Notes: generated by a model not told the origin, from the letters alone. Counted from the stretch's first letter, positions 11,534 to 20,850 are shown. The stretch: 64,000 nt of DNA from Nocardia sp. BMG111209 (GCF_000381925.1 NZ_KB907309.1:1481890-1545889), one strand, 5' to 3'. Program-made: numbers and translations.

Positions 11534-13303
11534 ATGAGCGATGCGGCCGTCGAAGGGGCATCGCCCCCGGCAGCGGTACCGGCCCCGGCGGGGGAGGTGC
11601 TCCGGATCGGCAACTGTTCCGGGTTCTACGGCGATCGCTTCGCCGCGATGCGGGAGATGCTCACCGACGGCCCGCTGGACGTCCTCACCGGCGACTATCT
11701 CGCCGAGTTGACCATGCTGATCCTGGGCCGCGACCGGATGAAGGACGCCTCGCTCGGCTACGCGAAGACCTTCGTCCGGCAGTTGGAGCAGTGCCTGGCG
11801 CTGGCGCTCGAGCGCGGCGTGCGGATCGTGACCAATGCCGGCGGCCTGAATCCGGCCGGGCTGGCGCAGCGGATCCGCGAGGTCGCCGCGGCGGCCGGTC
11901 TGGACGTGCGGGTCGCGCACGTCGAGGGCGACGATCTGCTGCCGCGGGCCGCGGAACTCGGCCTCGGCGCCCCGCTCACCGCCAACGCCTACCTCGGCGC
12001 CTGGGGTATCGCCGAATGTCTCACCGCCGGAGCCGATGTCGTGGTCACCGGCCGGGTCACCGACGCCTCACTGGTGGTCGGGCCCGCCGCCGCCCACTTC
12101 GGCTGGGGGCGTGCGGATTTCGACGCGCTCGCGGGTGCGGTGGTGGCCGGGCACGTGATCGAGTGCGGAACCCAGGCCACCGGCGGCAATTTCGCGTTCT
12201 TCACCGAGATCGCCGATCTCGGCCGCCCCGGATTCCCGATCGCGGAGCTGTACCCCGACGGCAGCTCCGTGATCACCAAACATCCCGGCACCGGCGGTGT
12301 GGTCACCGTCGATACCGTTGCCGCCCAGCTGATGTACGAGATCCAGGGCGCGCGCTACGCGGGCCCGGACGTCACCACCCGGCTGGACAGCATCCGGCTG
12401 CGCCCGCAGGGCCCGGATCGGGTCCTGATCAGCGGCGTCACCGGCGAGGCCCCGCCGCCGCGACTCAAGGTGTCGCTCAACACCCTCGGCGGCTTCCGCA
12501 ACGAGATGACCTTCGTCCTCACCGGACTCGACATCGAGGCGAAAGCGCAACTGGCGCAACGGCAACTGGAGTCCGAGCTGCCGGCCCGGCCCGCGGAACT
12601 GGAGTGGACGCTCAGCCGCCTGGACCGCCCGGACGCCGATACCGAGGAGCGGGCCAGCGCATTGCTGCGCTGCGTCGCCCGCGACCCGGATCCCAAGGTG
12701 GTGGGCCGCAGATTCTCCAATACCGCGGTCGAATTGGCGCTGGGCAGCTATCCCGGCTGCACGCTCACCTCGCCCCCCGGCGACGGCTCGCCCTACGGGG
12801 TGTTCACCGCCGGTTACGTCGACGCCGCGGCGGCGGCGCACACCGCGGTACTACCGGACGGCACACGGCAGGCGATCGCCCCGGCCGTGACCACCACCGA
12901 ACTCGCCGAGGTCGCCGAACCGACACTGCCGCAACCACTCCCGGCCGGACCGGCCCGGCGAGTGCCGCTGGGCACCATCGCGGCGGCGCGTAGCGGGGAC
13001 AAGGGCGGCAACGCCAATATCGGCGTGTGGGTGCGCACCGACGAGCAGTGGCGCTGGCTGGTGCACGCGCTGACCGTCGACGAGGTGCGAGTGCTGCTGC
13101 CGGAGACAGCGAAACTGCCGATCACCCGGCACGTCCTGCCCAATCTGCGGGCACTGAACTTCGTGATCGAGGGCCTGCTCGGCCAGGGTGTGGCCTACAA
13201 CGCGCGCTTCGATCCGCAGGCCAAGGGGCTCGGCGAATGGCTGCGCTCCCGGCACGTGGACGTCCCGGTCGGCCTGCTCGCGCCGGAACGGGGGCGGTCG
13301 TGA
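11534..13303 (+). CDS. AtuA-like acyclic terpene utilization protein (DUF1446)
   Basis: A 589-residue protein. The AtuA/DUF1446 core runs from RIGNCSGFYGDR near residue 30 to about 455, and includes ITNAGGLNP-like, GAWGIAECLTAGADVVVTGR-type and CGTQATGGNFAFF segments. A C-terminal domain (about 480-580) starts ARSGDKGGNANIG. AtuA is required for citronellol and geraniol breakdown in Pseudomonas, but its reaction is unknown. ATG 11534 is preceded by GGGAGG. It is the first gene of a tight seven-gene operon; the stop overlaps the next start. Upstream, 11429-11466 is an AT-rich patch that probably holds the promoter. Mycobacterial Rv0976c is, as I recall, the equivalent. Confidence 0.9.
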   Translation: MSDAAVEGASPPAAVPAPAGEVLRIGNCSGFYGDRFAAMREMLTDGPLDVLTGDYLAELTMLILGRDRMKDASLGYAKTFVRQLEQCLALALERGVRIVTNAGGLNPAGLAQRIREVAAAAGLDVRVAHVEGDDLLPRAAELGLGAPLTANAYLGAWGIAECLTAGADVVVTGRVTDASLVVGPAAAHFGWGRADFDALAGAVVAGHVIECGTQATGGNFAFFTEIADLGRPGFPIAELYPDGSSVITKHPGTGGVVTVDTVAAQLMYEIQGARYAGPDVTTRLDSIRLRPQGPDRVLISGVTGEAPPPRLKVSLNTLGGFRNEMTFVLTGLDIEAKAQLAQRQLESELPARPAELEWTLSRLDRPDADTEERASALLRCVARDPDPKVVGRRFSNTAVELALGSYPGCTLTSPPGDGSPYGVFTAGYVDAAAAAHTAVLPDGTRQAIAPAVTTTELAEVAEPTLPQPLPAGPARRVPLGTIAAARSGDKGGNANIGVWVRTDEQWRWLVHALTVDEVRVLLPETAKLPITRHVLPNLRALNFVIEGLLGQGVAYNARFDPQAKGLGEWLRSRHVDVPVGLLAPERGRS

Positions 13304-14448
13304 CGGTCTGGGACACCCCCGAACGGCGCGAATTGCGCGCCACGGTGCGCGGTTTCGTCGAACGCGAGATCCTGCCCGACCTGGACGACTGGGAGCGCGC
13401 CGGCGCCATCCCGCGCGAATTGCACCGGGCGGCAGGCGAACTCGGCCTGCTCGGGATCGGATTCCCGGAGGCCGCCGGCGGTTCCGGCGGCGACCCGATC
13501 GATGCGACGGTGGTCTGCGAGGAGATGCACTACGCCGGTGTCTCCGGCGGCCTGTGGGCCTCGCTGTTCACCTGCGGTATCGCGGTGCCGCACCTGATCC
13601 GGGCGGGCGATCCGGACCAGATCGAGCGCTGGGTGCGGCCCACGCTGGCGGGTGCGAAGATCGGCTCGCTGGCCATCACCGAGCCCGGCGGCGGTTCCGA
13701 TGTCGGGCATCTCACCACCGCAGCCGTGCGCGACGGCGACCATTTCATCGTGAACGGCGCCAAGACCTTCATCACCTCCGGCACCCGCGCCGATTTCGTG
13801 GTGACCGCCGTGCGCACCGGCGGCCCCGGCGCGGCCGGGGTGTCGCTGCTGGTGGTGGAGGCGGGCACGCCCGGTTTCACCGTCGGCCGCAAGCTGGAGA
13901 AGATGGGCTGGCTGGCCTCCGACACCGCGGAACTGTCCTATGTGGACGTCCGGGTACCCGCGGCCAATCTGGTCGGCGCCGAGAACAGCGGATTCGCCCA
14001 GATCGCCACGGCGTTCGTCAGCGAGCGGGTCGGGCTGGCCGCACAGGCCTACGCCCAGGCGCAGCGCTGCCTCGACCTGACCGTGCGCTGGTGCCGCGAG
14101 CGCGAGACCTTCGGCCGTCTGCTGATCGGCCGGCAGTCGGTGCAGAACACGCTGGCCGAGATGGCCCGCCGCATCGATGTCGCCCGGGTCTACACCCGGC
14201 ACGTGGCCGAACGCGCCGCCGCCGGGGAGACGGATCTGATCGCCGAGGTCTGCTTCGCCAAGAATACGGCGGTCGAGGCCGGCGAATGGGTCGCCAACCA
14301 GGCCGTACAGCTGTTCGGCGGCCTCGGCTACATGCGCGAATCCGAGGTGGAGCGGCAGTACCGCGATATGCGCATCCTCGGTATCGGCGGTGGTACCACG
14401 GAGATTCTGACCGCTCTGGCGGCAAAACGATTGGGGTTCCAGTCTTGA
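13300..14448 (+). CDS. Acyl-CoA dehydrogenase (FadE13-like)
   Basis: A 382-residue flavoenzyme that introduces the alpha-beta double bond into acyl-CoA. FAD and substrate segments SLAITEPGGGSDVG and NGAKTFITSG are present. The position that holds the catalytic Glu in medium-chain enzymes (YEG) reads GGG, while Glu242 in SERVGLAAQA lies where isovaleryl-CoA dehydrogenase keeps its catalytic base. That suggests a branched-chain substrate. GTG 13300 overlaps the upstream stop (GTGA). Second gene of the acyl-CoA operon. Confidence 0.92.
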   Translation: MTVWDTPERRELRATVRGFVEREILPDLDDWERAGAIPRELHRAAGELGLLGIGFPEAAGGSGGDPIDATVVCEEMHYAGVSGGLWASLFTCGIAVPHLIRAGDPDQIERWVRPTLAGAKIGSLAITEPGGGSDVGHLTTAAVRDGDHFIVNGAKTFITSGTRADFVVTAVRTGGPGAAGVSLLVVEAGTPGFTVGRKLEKMGWLASDTAELSYVDVRVPAANLVGAENSGFAQIATAFVSERVGLAAQAYAQAQRCLDLTVRWCRERETFGRLLIGRQSVQNTLAEMARRIDVARVYTRHVAERAAAGETDLIAEVCFAKNTAVEAGEWVANQAVQLFGGLGYMRESEVERQYRDMRILGIGGGTTEILTALAAKRLGFQS

Positions 14449-16043
14449 GCATCTTGCGGACATCGGTAGACCCGGCGTCGGCCGACTACGAAGCGGCGGC
14501 GACGGCCATGCGGGCCAAGCTGACCGAGATCGAGGGCGAATTCGCCAAGGCCGTCGCCGGCGGCGGCCCGGACAAGCTGGCGCGGCATCGCAAGCGCGGC
14601 AAGCTGACCGCGCGCGAGCGCATCGAACTGCTGCTCGACGAGGATTCACCGTTCCTGGAGCTGTGCCCGCTCGCGGCCTGGGGCAGCGAATTCCAGGTGG
14701 GTGCCAGCGTGATCGCCGGCATCGGCATCGTCGAGGGCGTCGAATGTATGGTCATCGCCTCGGACCCGACCGTGCGCGGCGGTACCACCAATCCGTGGTC
14801 GCTACGGAAGACGTTGCGCTGCAACGATATCGCCCTGGAGAACCGGCTGCCGATCATCGGCCTGGTGGAATCCGGCGGCGCGGACCTGCCCACGCAGAAG
14901 GAGGTCTTCGTGCCGGGCGGCCGCGGCTTCCGCGACCTCACCCGCGCCTCGGCGGCCGGAATTCCCACCATCGCACTGGTTTTCGGTAACTCGACGGCCG
15001 GCGGCGCCTACATCCCCGGCATGTCCGACTACACGGTGATGATCAAGGACCGCTCCAAGGTGTTCCTCGGCGGCCCGCCGCTGGTGAAGATGGCCACCGG
15101 TGAGGAGTCCGACGACGAATCCCTCGGCGGCGCCGAGATGCACGCCCGCACTTCCGGTCTGGCCGACTATCTCGCCGCCGACGAGCAGGACGCCATCCGG
15201 CTCGGCCGGTCCATCGTGCGCCGGCTGAACTGGCACAAGGCGGGCCCGGCGCCGCGCACGCGGATCCGCGAGCCGCGCTACGACCAGGCGGAACTGCTCG
15301 GCATCGTGCCCGGCGATCTGAAGATCCCGTTCGATCCGCGCGAGGTGATCGCCCGGATCGTCGACGACTCCGATTTCGACGAGTTCAAGCCGCTGTACGG
15401 GTCCAGCCTGGTCACCGGCTGGGCGGAACTGCACGGCTATCCGGTCGGCATCCTGGCGAACGCGCGCGGCGTGCTGTTCTCCGAGGAGGCGCAGAAGGCC
15501 GCGCAGTTCATCCAGCTGGCCAACCGGTCGAACACACCACTGTTGTTCCTGCACAACACCACCGGCTACATGGTCGGCAAGGAGTACGAGCAGAAGGGCA
15601 TCATCAAACACGGCGCGATGATGATCAACGCGGTATCCAATTCGAAGGTGCCGCACATCTCGGTGCTGATGGGCGCCTCCTACGGCGCCGGGCACTACGG
15701 CATGTGCGGCCGTGCCTACGATCCGCGCTTCGTCTTCGCCTGGCCCAGCGCCAAATCCGCGGTGATGGGCGGCGCTCAGCTGGCCGGCGTGATCTCGATC
15801 GTCGGCCGGGCCGCCACCGAGGCCCGCGGCGTGCCGTTCGACGAGGCCGCCGACGCCCAGCTGCGGGCCGCGATCGAGGCGCAGATCGAGGCCGAATCGC
15901 TGCCGATGTTCATGTCCGGCCGCCTCTACGACGACGGCGTCATCGACCCGCGCGATACCCGCACGGTATTGGGAATGGCGCTGTCCGCCATCCACAATGC
16001 CCCGATCGAGGGCGCCGCGGGCTTCGGCGTCTTCCGGATGTGA
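14445..16043 (+). CDS. accD2: Acyl-CoA carboxylase beta chain (carboxyltransferase, AccD2-like)
   Basis: A 532-residue carboxyltransferase with two crotonase-fold halves. Visible family segments are GKLTARERIELLLDEDSPF, LVESGGADLPTQKE, GNSTAGGAYIPGMSD, FLGGPPLVKMATGEE, ARGVLFSEEAQKAAQF and MGASYGAGHYGM. It transfers CO2 from biotin on the alpha chain to an acyl-CoA. It starts at TTG 14445, overlapping the previous stop. The sequence is closest to what I remember of M. tuberculosis AccD2, and to methylcrotonyl/geranyl-CoA carboxylase beta chains rather than propionyl-CoA ones. Pairs with the next gene. Confidence 0.93.
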   Translation: MSILRTSVDPASADYEAAATAMRAKLTEIEGEFAKAVAGGGPDKLARHRKRGKLTARERIELLLDEDSPFLELCPLAAWGSEFQVGASVIAGIGIVEGVECMVIASDPTVRGGTTNPWSLRKTLRCNDIALENRLPIIGLVESGGADLPTQKEVFVPGGRGFRDLTRASAAGIPTIALVFGNSTAGGAYIPGMSDYTVMIKDRSKVFLGGPPLVKMATGEESDDESLGGAEMHARTSGLADYLAADEQDAIRLGRSIVRRLNWHKAGPAPRTRIREPRYDQAELLGIVPGDLKIPFDPREVIARIVDDSDFDEFKPLYGSSLVTGWAELHGYPVGILANARGVLFSEEAQKAAQFIQLANRSNTPLLFLHNTTGYMVGKEYEQKGIIKHGAMMINAVSNSKVPHISVLMGASYGAGHYGMCGRAYDPRFVFAWPSAKSAVMGGAQLAGVISIVGRAATEARGVPFDEAADAQLRAAIEAQIEAESLPMFMSGRLYDDGVIDPRDTRTVLGMALSAIHNAPIEGAAGFGVFRM

Positions 16044-16051
16044 GGCCCCCG

Positions 16052-18112
16052 ATGAGCGAATTCGACAGCGCGGCAACGACGATCACCTCCGTCCTGGTCG
16101 CCAACCGCGGCGAGATCGCCCGGCGGGTGTTCGCCACCTGCCGCCGGATGGGCCTGGGCACCGTCGCGGTGTACTCGGACGCCGACGCCGCGGCACCGCA
16201 CGTCGGCGAGGCCGACGCGGCGATCCGGCTCCCCGGCAACACCGCCGCCGAGACCTATCTGCGCGGCGACCTGATCGTCGCGGCCGCGCTCGCCGCGGGT
16301 GCGGACGCGATCCATCCCGGCTACGGATTTCTCTCCGAGAACGCCGAATTCGCGCGCGCGGTGCTCGCCGCCGGGCTGGTGTGGATCGGCCCGCCGGTGG
16401 CCGCGATCGAGCAGATGGGCTCCAAGGTCGAATCCAAGAAGATGATGGACGCCGCCGGGGTTCCCGTCCTGCGCGAACTGGACCCGGCCGAGGTCACCGC
16501 GGCCGAACTGCCGGTGCTGATCAAGGCGTCCGCGGGCGGCGGTGGCCGCGGTATGCGCGTGGTCCGCGAACTCGCCGAACTGCCCGCCCAGCTGGCAGCC
16601 GCACGGCGCGAGGCGGAATCGGCCTTCGGCGATCCCACCGTCTTCTGCGAGCGCTACCTGGAGACCGGCCGCCACATCGAGGTCCAGGTGATGGCCGACG
16701 CGCACGGCACCGTCTGGGCGGTCGGCGAACGCGAATGCTCGATCCAGCGCCGGCACCAGAAGGTGGTGGAGGAGGCCCCCTCGCCACTGGTGGAGCGGAT
16801 CGACGGCGCACGCGATCAGGGCTCGAAAGAGCCGACCATGCGGGGGCGGCTGTTCCACGCCGCGCGGCTGGCGACCGAGGCCATCGGCTATCGGGGTGCG
16901 GGTACCGTCGAATTCCTCGCCGACGAGCGCGGCGACTTCTTCTTCCTGGAGATGAACACCCGTCTGCAGGTGGAACATCCGGTCACCGAGTGCACCACCG
17001 GGCTGGATCTGGTCCGGACACAGATCCGGGTGGCGCAGGGCCACCGGCTGCCCGCCGAACCGCCGCCGCTGCGCGGCCATTCGATCGAGGTGCGCCTGTA
17101 CGCCGAGGATCCGGCGCAGGACTGGCAGCCGCAGAGCGGGGTCGTCCACCACGTCGACTTCGGCCCGGGGACAACCGAATTCGCCGTCCTGTCGGAGACC
17201 GGCGTGCGAGTGGACTCGGGGGTGGTGCCCGGTTCCGTGGTCGGCGTGCACTACGACCCGATGCTGGCGAAGGTCATCTCCTACGCCGACACCCGCGACG
17301 AGGCCGCACATCTGCTCGCGACCACGTTGCAGCGGGCCAGGATCCACGGCCTGGTCACCAATCGCGATCTGCTGGTGCGGGTGCTGCGCCATCCGGCCTT
17401 CCTCGCCGGGGACACCGATACCGCCTTCTTCGCCACGCACGGCCTGGAAACGCTGGCCGCGCCGCTGATCTCGGAATCCGGCGAGGCGCTGTCCGCCGTG
17501 GCGGCCGCGCTGGCCGAGGCGGCCGCCAACCGCGCCGCGGCCGGCGTCGGCGGCGGATTGCCCAGCGGCTGGCGCAATCTGCCGTCCGATCCGCAGCGCA
17601 AGACCTACGAGAGCCGCACCACCGGCACCCACGAGATCCGGTACCGGTTCACCCGGCCGGGTGTCGCGGTGGACGGGCACGCGGGCCTGACCGCGGCCGA
17701 GATCACCCCGCGGTCGGTCACCCTGCTGGTGCCCGGCGACCGCGGCCCCGTGCGCCGCCGCTTCGACGTGGCCCGCTACGGCGACGCGATCGCGGTGGAC
17801 TCGCCGCTGGGCCCGGTCGCGCTGCGCCGGCTGCCCCGCTTCACCGACCCCGCCGATCAGGTGGCGGCCGGATCGCTCCTGGCGCCCATGCCCGGCACCG
17901 TGATCCGCCTCGGCGCCGAGCCGGGTAGCGCGGTCACCAAGGGACAGCCGCTGTTGTGGCTGGAGGCGATGAAGATGGAGCACACCATCGCCGCCCCCGC
18001 CGACGGCGTACTCACCGAACTGAATGTGACCGTGGGACAACAGGTCGAGGTCGGCGCCGTGCTGGCCGTCGTCACCGATGATTCCGACACCACCACCGAG
18101 ACGCAGGAGTAG
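16052..18112 (+). CDS. accA2: Acyl-CoA carboxylase alpha chain (biotin carboxylase + BCCP, AccA2-like)
   Basis: A 686-residue protein. The N-terminal biotin carboxylase (about 10-460) has LVANRGEIARR, HPGYGFLSENAEFA, the ATP-grasp glycine loop KASAGGGGRGMR and the MNTRLQVEHPVTE segment. A middle BT-like linker follows, then a C-terminal biotinyl domain with the biotin attachment Lys641 in EAMKMEH. Relative to close homologs there is a short extra stretch (around residues 250-262, GARDQGSKEPT) before MRGRLFHAA. Start ATG 16052 lies 8 bases after accD. This chain charges biotin with bicarbonate and ATP. Confidence 0.94.
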   Translation: MSEFDSAATTITSVLVANRGEIARRVFATCRRMGLGTVAVYSDADAAAPHVGEADAAIRLPGNTAAETYLRGDLIVAAALAAGADAIHPGYGFLSENAEFARAVLAAGLVWIGPPVAAIEQMGSKVESKKMMDAAGVPVLRELDPAEVTAAELPVLIKASAGGGGRGMRVVRELAELPAQLAAARREAESAFGDPTVFCERYLETGRHIEVQVMADAHGTVWAVGERECSIQRRHQKVVEEAPSPLVERIDGARDQGSKEPTMRGRLFHAARLATEAIGYRGAGTVEFLADERGDFFFLEMNTRLQVEHPVTECTTGLDLVRTQIRVAQGHRLPAEPPPLRGHSIEVRLYAEDPAQDWQPQSGVVHHVDFGPGTTEFAVLSETGVRVDSGVVPGSVVGVHYDPMLAKVISYADTRDEAAHLLATTLQRARIHGLVTNRDLLVRVLRHPAFLAGDTDTAFFATHGLETLAAPLISESGEALSAVAAALAEAAANRAAAGVGGGLPSGWRNLPSDPQRKTYESRTTGTHEIRYRFTRPGVAVDGHAGLTAAEITPRSVTLLVPGDRGPVRRRFDVARYGDAIAVDSPLGPVALRRLPRFTDPADQVAAGSLLAPMPGTVIRLGAEPGSAVTKGQPLLWLEAMKMEHTIAAPADGVLTELNVTVGQQVEVGAVLAVVTDDSDTTTETQE

Positions 18113-18116
18113 CGCG

Positions 18117-19277
18117 ATGAGCTTCCTCGAGACCGACGAACAGAAACAGCTGCGCGCCGCCGTCACCGGGCTCGCGGCCAAGTACAACTACCGCGACTAC
18201 GCCGCCGCGAAATCCCGCGCGAACCAGCCGCTGGACGAATTGTGGTCGGCGGCGGGCGAACTCGGCTTCATCGGGGTGAATCTGCCCGAGGAGTACGGCG
18301 GCGGCGGGGCCGGTATCTACGAACTGGCGCTGGTGCAGGAGGAGTTGTCGGCCCAGGGCGCCGGTCTGCTGCTGCTGGTGGTGTCGCCGGCCATCTGCGG
18401 CACCATCATCGCCAAATACGGTACCGACGAGCAGAAGCGGGCGTGGCTGCCGCGCATCGCCGACGGCAGCGCGAAGATGGCCTTCGGCATCACCGAACCC
18501 GACGCCGGATCCAACTCGCACCGGATCACCACCACCGCCCGCCGCGACGGCGGCGACTGGATCCTCAACGGCCGCAAGGTGTTCATCTCCGGAGTGGACC
18601 AGGCGGAGGCGGTGCTGATCGTCGCCCGCACCGAGGACGCCAAGACCGGCAAGCTGCAGCCGGCGCTGTTCATCGTGCCCACCGACACCCCGGGATTCGA
18701 GAAGACCCGGCAGGAGATGGACATCATCGAGCCGGACAACCAGTTCACGTTGTTCCTCGACGATGTCCGGGTGCCGTCCACGGCCCTGGTCGGCCGCGAG
18801 GACGCGGCGCTGGCCCAGCTGTTCGCGGGCCTCAACCCGGAGCGGATCATGGGCGCCGCGATGGCGCTCGGCATCGGCCGCTACGCGCTGGACCGGGCCG
18901 TCGAATATGCCCGGGAGCGGCAGGTGTGGAAGACGCCGATCGGTGCGCACCAGGGCATCGCGCATCCGCTGGCCCAGGTGAAGATCGAACTCGAGCTGGC
19001 CAGGGTGATGATGCAGAAGGCCGCCGTCCTCTACGACGCGGGCGACGACTTCGGCGCCGCCGAGGCCGCGAACATGGCGAAATACGCTGCGGCCGAGGCC
19101 AGTATCAAGGCGCTCGACCAGGCCATCCAGACCCACGGCGGCTCCGGCCTGACCCGGGACGTCGGCCTGGCCGCGATGCTCGCCGCCGCGCGCATCGCCC
19201 GGGTGGCCCCGGTCAGCCGCGAGATGATCCTCAACTTCGTCGCCCAGCACTCGCTGGGCCTGCCCCGGTCCTACTAG
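18117..19277 (+). CDS. Acyl-CoA dehydrogenase (FadE12-like)
   Basis: A 386-residue flavoenzyme. Motifs AFGITEPDAGSNSH and NGRKVFISGV are clear. Glu242 in NPERIMGAAMALG sits at the isovaleryl-CoA-dehydrogenase-type base position, and no Glu is present at the C-terminal medium-chain position. It has the same catalytic layout as the first dehydrogenase of the operon, so two branched-chain oxidation steps are likely. ATG 18117 follows CAGGAG by 7 bases and the accA stop by 4 bases. In M. tuberculosis fadE12 sits beside accA2 in the same way. Confidence 0.92.
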   Translation: MSFLETDEQKQLRAAVTGLAAKYNYRDYAAAKSRANQPLDELWSAAGELGFIGVNLPEEYGGGGAGIYELALVQEELSAQGAGLLLLVVSPAICGTIIAKYGTDEQKRAWLPRIADGSAKMAFGITEPDAGSNSHRITTTARRDGGDWILNGRKVFISGVDQAEAVLIVARTEDAKTGKLQPALFIVPTDTPGFEKTRQEMDIIEPDNQFTLFLDDVRVPSTALVGREDAALAQLFAGLNPERIMGAAMALGIGRYALDRAVEYARERQVWKTPIGAHQGIAHPLAQVKIELELARVMMQKAAVLYDAGDDFGAAEAANMAKYAAAEASIKALDQAIQTHGGSGLTRDVGLAAMLAAARIARVAPVSREMILNFVAQHSLGLPRSY

Positions 19278-19286
19278 GAGCGCGCG

Positions 19287-20075
19287 ATGAGCGAAACCGA
19301 CAGCGGCGCAACGCCGGTGGTGCGCTACGAGGTGCGGGACGGCTTCGCCGTCCTGACCCTGGACTGCCCGCACAACCGCAACGCGCTGTCGTCGCGGCTG
19401 GTGACCGAACTGCTCGACGGGCTGGCGCGGGCCGGCGCCGATCCGGCGGTGCGCGCGGTGGTGCTGACCCACACCGGCAACACCTTCTGCGCCGGCGCGG
19501 ATCTGAAGGAGGCGCTGGACGCCGATCCCGCGGCGGCCGCCGACGTACGCACCCGGTGGGGCGTCGCGATCCTGCGCGCGGTGCTGGAACTGCCCAAACC
19601 CGTTGTCGCCCAGGTGAACGGCCACGTCCGCGCGGGCGGTATGGGTATCGTCGCGGCCTGCGACATCGCGGTCGCGGGCCCGGACAGCACCTTCGCGCTC
19701 ACCGAGGCGCGACTGGGTCTGGCGCCGTTCGTCATCTCGCTGACCCTGCTGCCGCGGCTGACCCCGCGCGCGGCCGCGCGGTACTTCCAGACCGGCGAGA
19801 CCTTCGACGCCGCCGCCGCCGAACGGGCCGGGCTGATCACCGTCGCCGCGGCCGACCCCGCCGCCGAGGTGGCCGCGCTGCGGGAACAGCTGCGGCTGGC
19901 CTCGCCGCAGGGCCTGGCCGAGAGCAAGCGGCTCGTCACCGCGCCGCTGCTGGCCGAATTCGACCGCTCCGCGGACGAGCTGGCGAAACGGTCCGGCGCC
20001 TGCTTCGGCACCCCCGACGTGATCGAGGGTATGACGGCCTTCCTGCAGCGGCGCACCCCGAACTGGGCAGAATAG
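19287..20075 (+). CDS. Enoyl-CoA hydratase/isomerase-family protein (EchA7-like)
   Basis: A 262-residue crotonase-fold protein. The oxyanion-hole segments are HTGNTFCAGADLKE and NGHVRAGGMGIVAACD. In classical hydratases the first catalytic Glu lies in GGGCELAMMCD; here that position is Gly120. The second Glu is kept as Glu140 (TEARLGLAP). Activity may therefore differ from simple hydration, or use one acid/base. A glutaconyl-type hydratase role fits its place after the carboxylase. ATG 19287 has a ribosome site ending GGAG. Confidence 0.9.
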   Translation: MSETDSGATPVVRYEVRDGFAVLTLDCPHNRNALSSRLVTELLDGLARAGADPAVRAVVLTHTGNTFCAGADLKEALDADPAAAADVRTRWGVAILRAVLELPKPVVAQVNGHVRAGGMGIVAACDIAVAGPDSTFALTEARLGLAPFVISLTLLPRLTPRAAARYFQTGETFDAAAAERAGLITVAAADPAAEVAALREQLRLASPQGLAESKRLVTAPLLAEFDRSADELAKRSGACFGTPDVIEGMTAFLQRRTPNWAE

Positions 20076-20081
20076 ATCGCC

Positions 20082-20717
20082 ATGGTCGCGCCCCGGGAAC
20101 CCCACGAACCCAAACAGGACCGCAGCCGGGCCACCCGGCAGCGGCTGCTGGAGGCCACCATCGACTGCCTGGCCGAACTGGGCTGGGCGGCGGCGACCGT
20201 CGCCGTGGTCGCCGAGCGGGCCGGGGTGTCGCGGGGCGCGGCGCAGCATCACTTCCCGACCCGGGAGGACCTCATCACCGCGGCGCTCGAGTACATGTTC
20301 GACACCCGCATGATGTCGTCCCGGGCCGAGTCGGCGATGCTCAGCGCGATCGCCGAGGGCGCGGATCGCACCCGGGCGGTGGTGATCTCGCTGGTCGAGT
20401 CCTACACCAGCACGATTTTCAAAGCGGCACTTCAGGTCTGGACGCACGCCGCGGCCGATCCGGCGCTGCGCGAGCGGATCGTGCCGCTGGAGGCGCACTT
20501 CGGCCGGGTCTCGCATCGGATGGCGGTCGAGGCGCTCGGCGTCGACGACTCCGATCCGGTCACCCATCATCTGGTCCAGGCGACCCTGGACCTGGCCCGC
20601 GGACTGGGCCTCGCCGATGTGCTGACCGACGACTCCACCCGCCGCAAGGCCATCGTGGCGCAGTGGGCGACCACCCTGCACGAGGCCCTGCGGGCCCGGC
20701 CCGGACCACCGCGGTGA
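20082..20717 (+). CDS. TetR-family regulator at the end of the acyl-CoA operon
   Basis: A 211-residue protein. The N-terminal helix-turn-helix is about residues 15-62 (RLLEATIDCLAELGW ... VVAERAGVSRGAAQHHFPTREDLI). The C-terminal domain is all helical. It starts 6 bases after echA7, so it is very likely co-transcribed and may repress its own operon in the absence of an acyl-CoA ligand. No operator could be pinned down upstream of 11534. Confidence 0.9.
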   Translation: MVAPREPHEPKQDRSRATRQRLLEATIDCLAELGWAAATVAVVAERAGVSRGAAQHHFPTREDLITAALEYMFDTRMMSSRAESAMLSAIAEGADRTRAVVISLVESYTSTIFKAALQVWTHAAADPALRERIVPLEAHFGRVSHRMAVEALGVDDSDPVTHHLVQATLDLARGLGLADVLTDDSTRRKAIVAQWATTLHEALRARPGPPR

Positions 20718-20776
20718 CCGTGATCACCCGATTTGGTTCACCGGTGCCGGGCCGTTAAGCTGGGCGAGCGGTTCAG

Positions 20777-20849
20777 GGTCCCGTCGTCTAGCGGCCTAGG
20801 ACGCCGCCCTCTCAAGGCGGTAGCGCGGGTTCAAATCCCGTCGGGACTA
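20777..20849 (+). tRNA. tRNA-Glu (anticodon CTC)
   Basis: A 73-nt tRNA. The 7-bp acceptor pairs GGTCCCG (20777-20783) with CGGGACT (20842-20848), including a first G-T pair. U8, a D arm with A14 and GG, and an anticodon stem CCGCC/GGCGG with loop CTCTCAA follow, giving anticodon CTC. The T-loop is TTCAAAT. CCA is not encoded. The body closely matches actinobacterial tRNA-Glu. The gene ends 1 base before the stop codon of the convergent glycosyltransferase. Confidence 0.96.
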
Positions 20850-20850
20850 C

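Noticed and set aside
15926..18187. Long minus-strand frame opposite accA2
   Set aside because: Shadow of a well-defined biotin carboxylase gene; the product is rich in His, Gly and Arg with no domain.
20777..20850. tRNA-Glu as an attachment site for a genomic island
   Set aside because: No integrase, no direct repeat of the tRNA 3' end, and the neighbouring glycosyltransferase gene has ordinary codon use.
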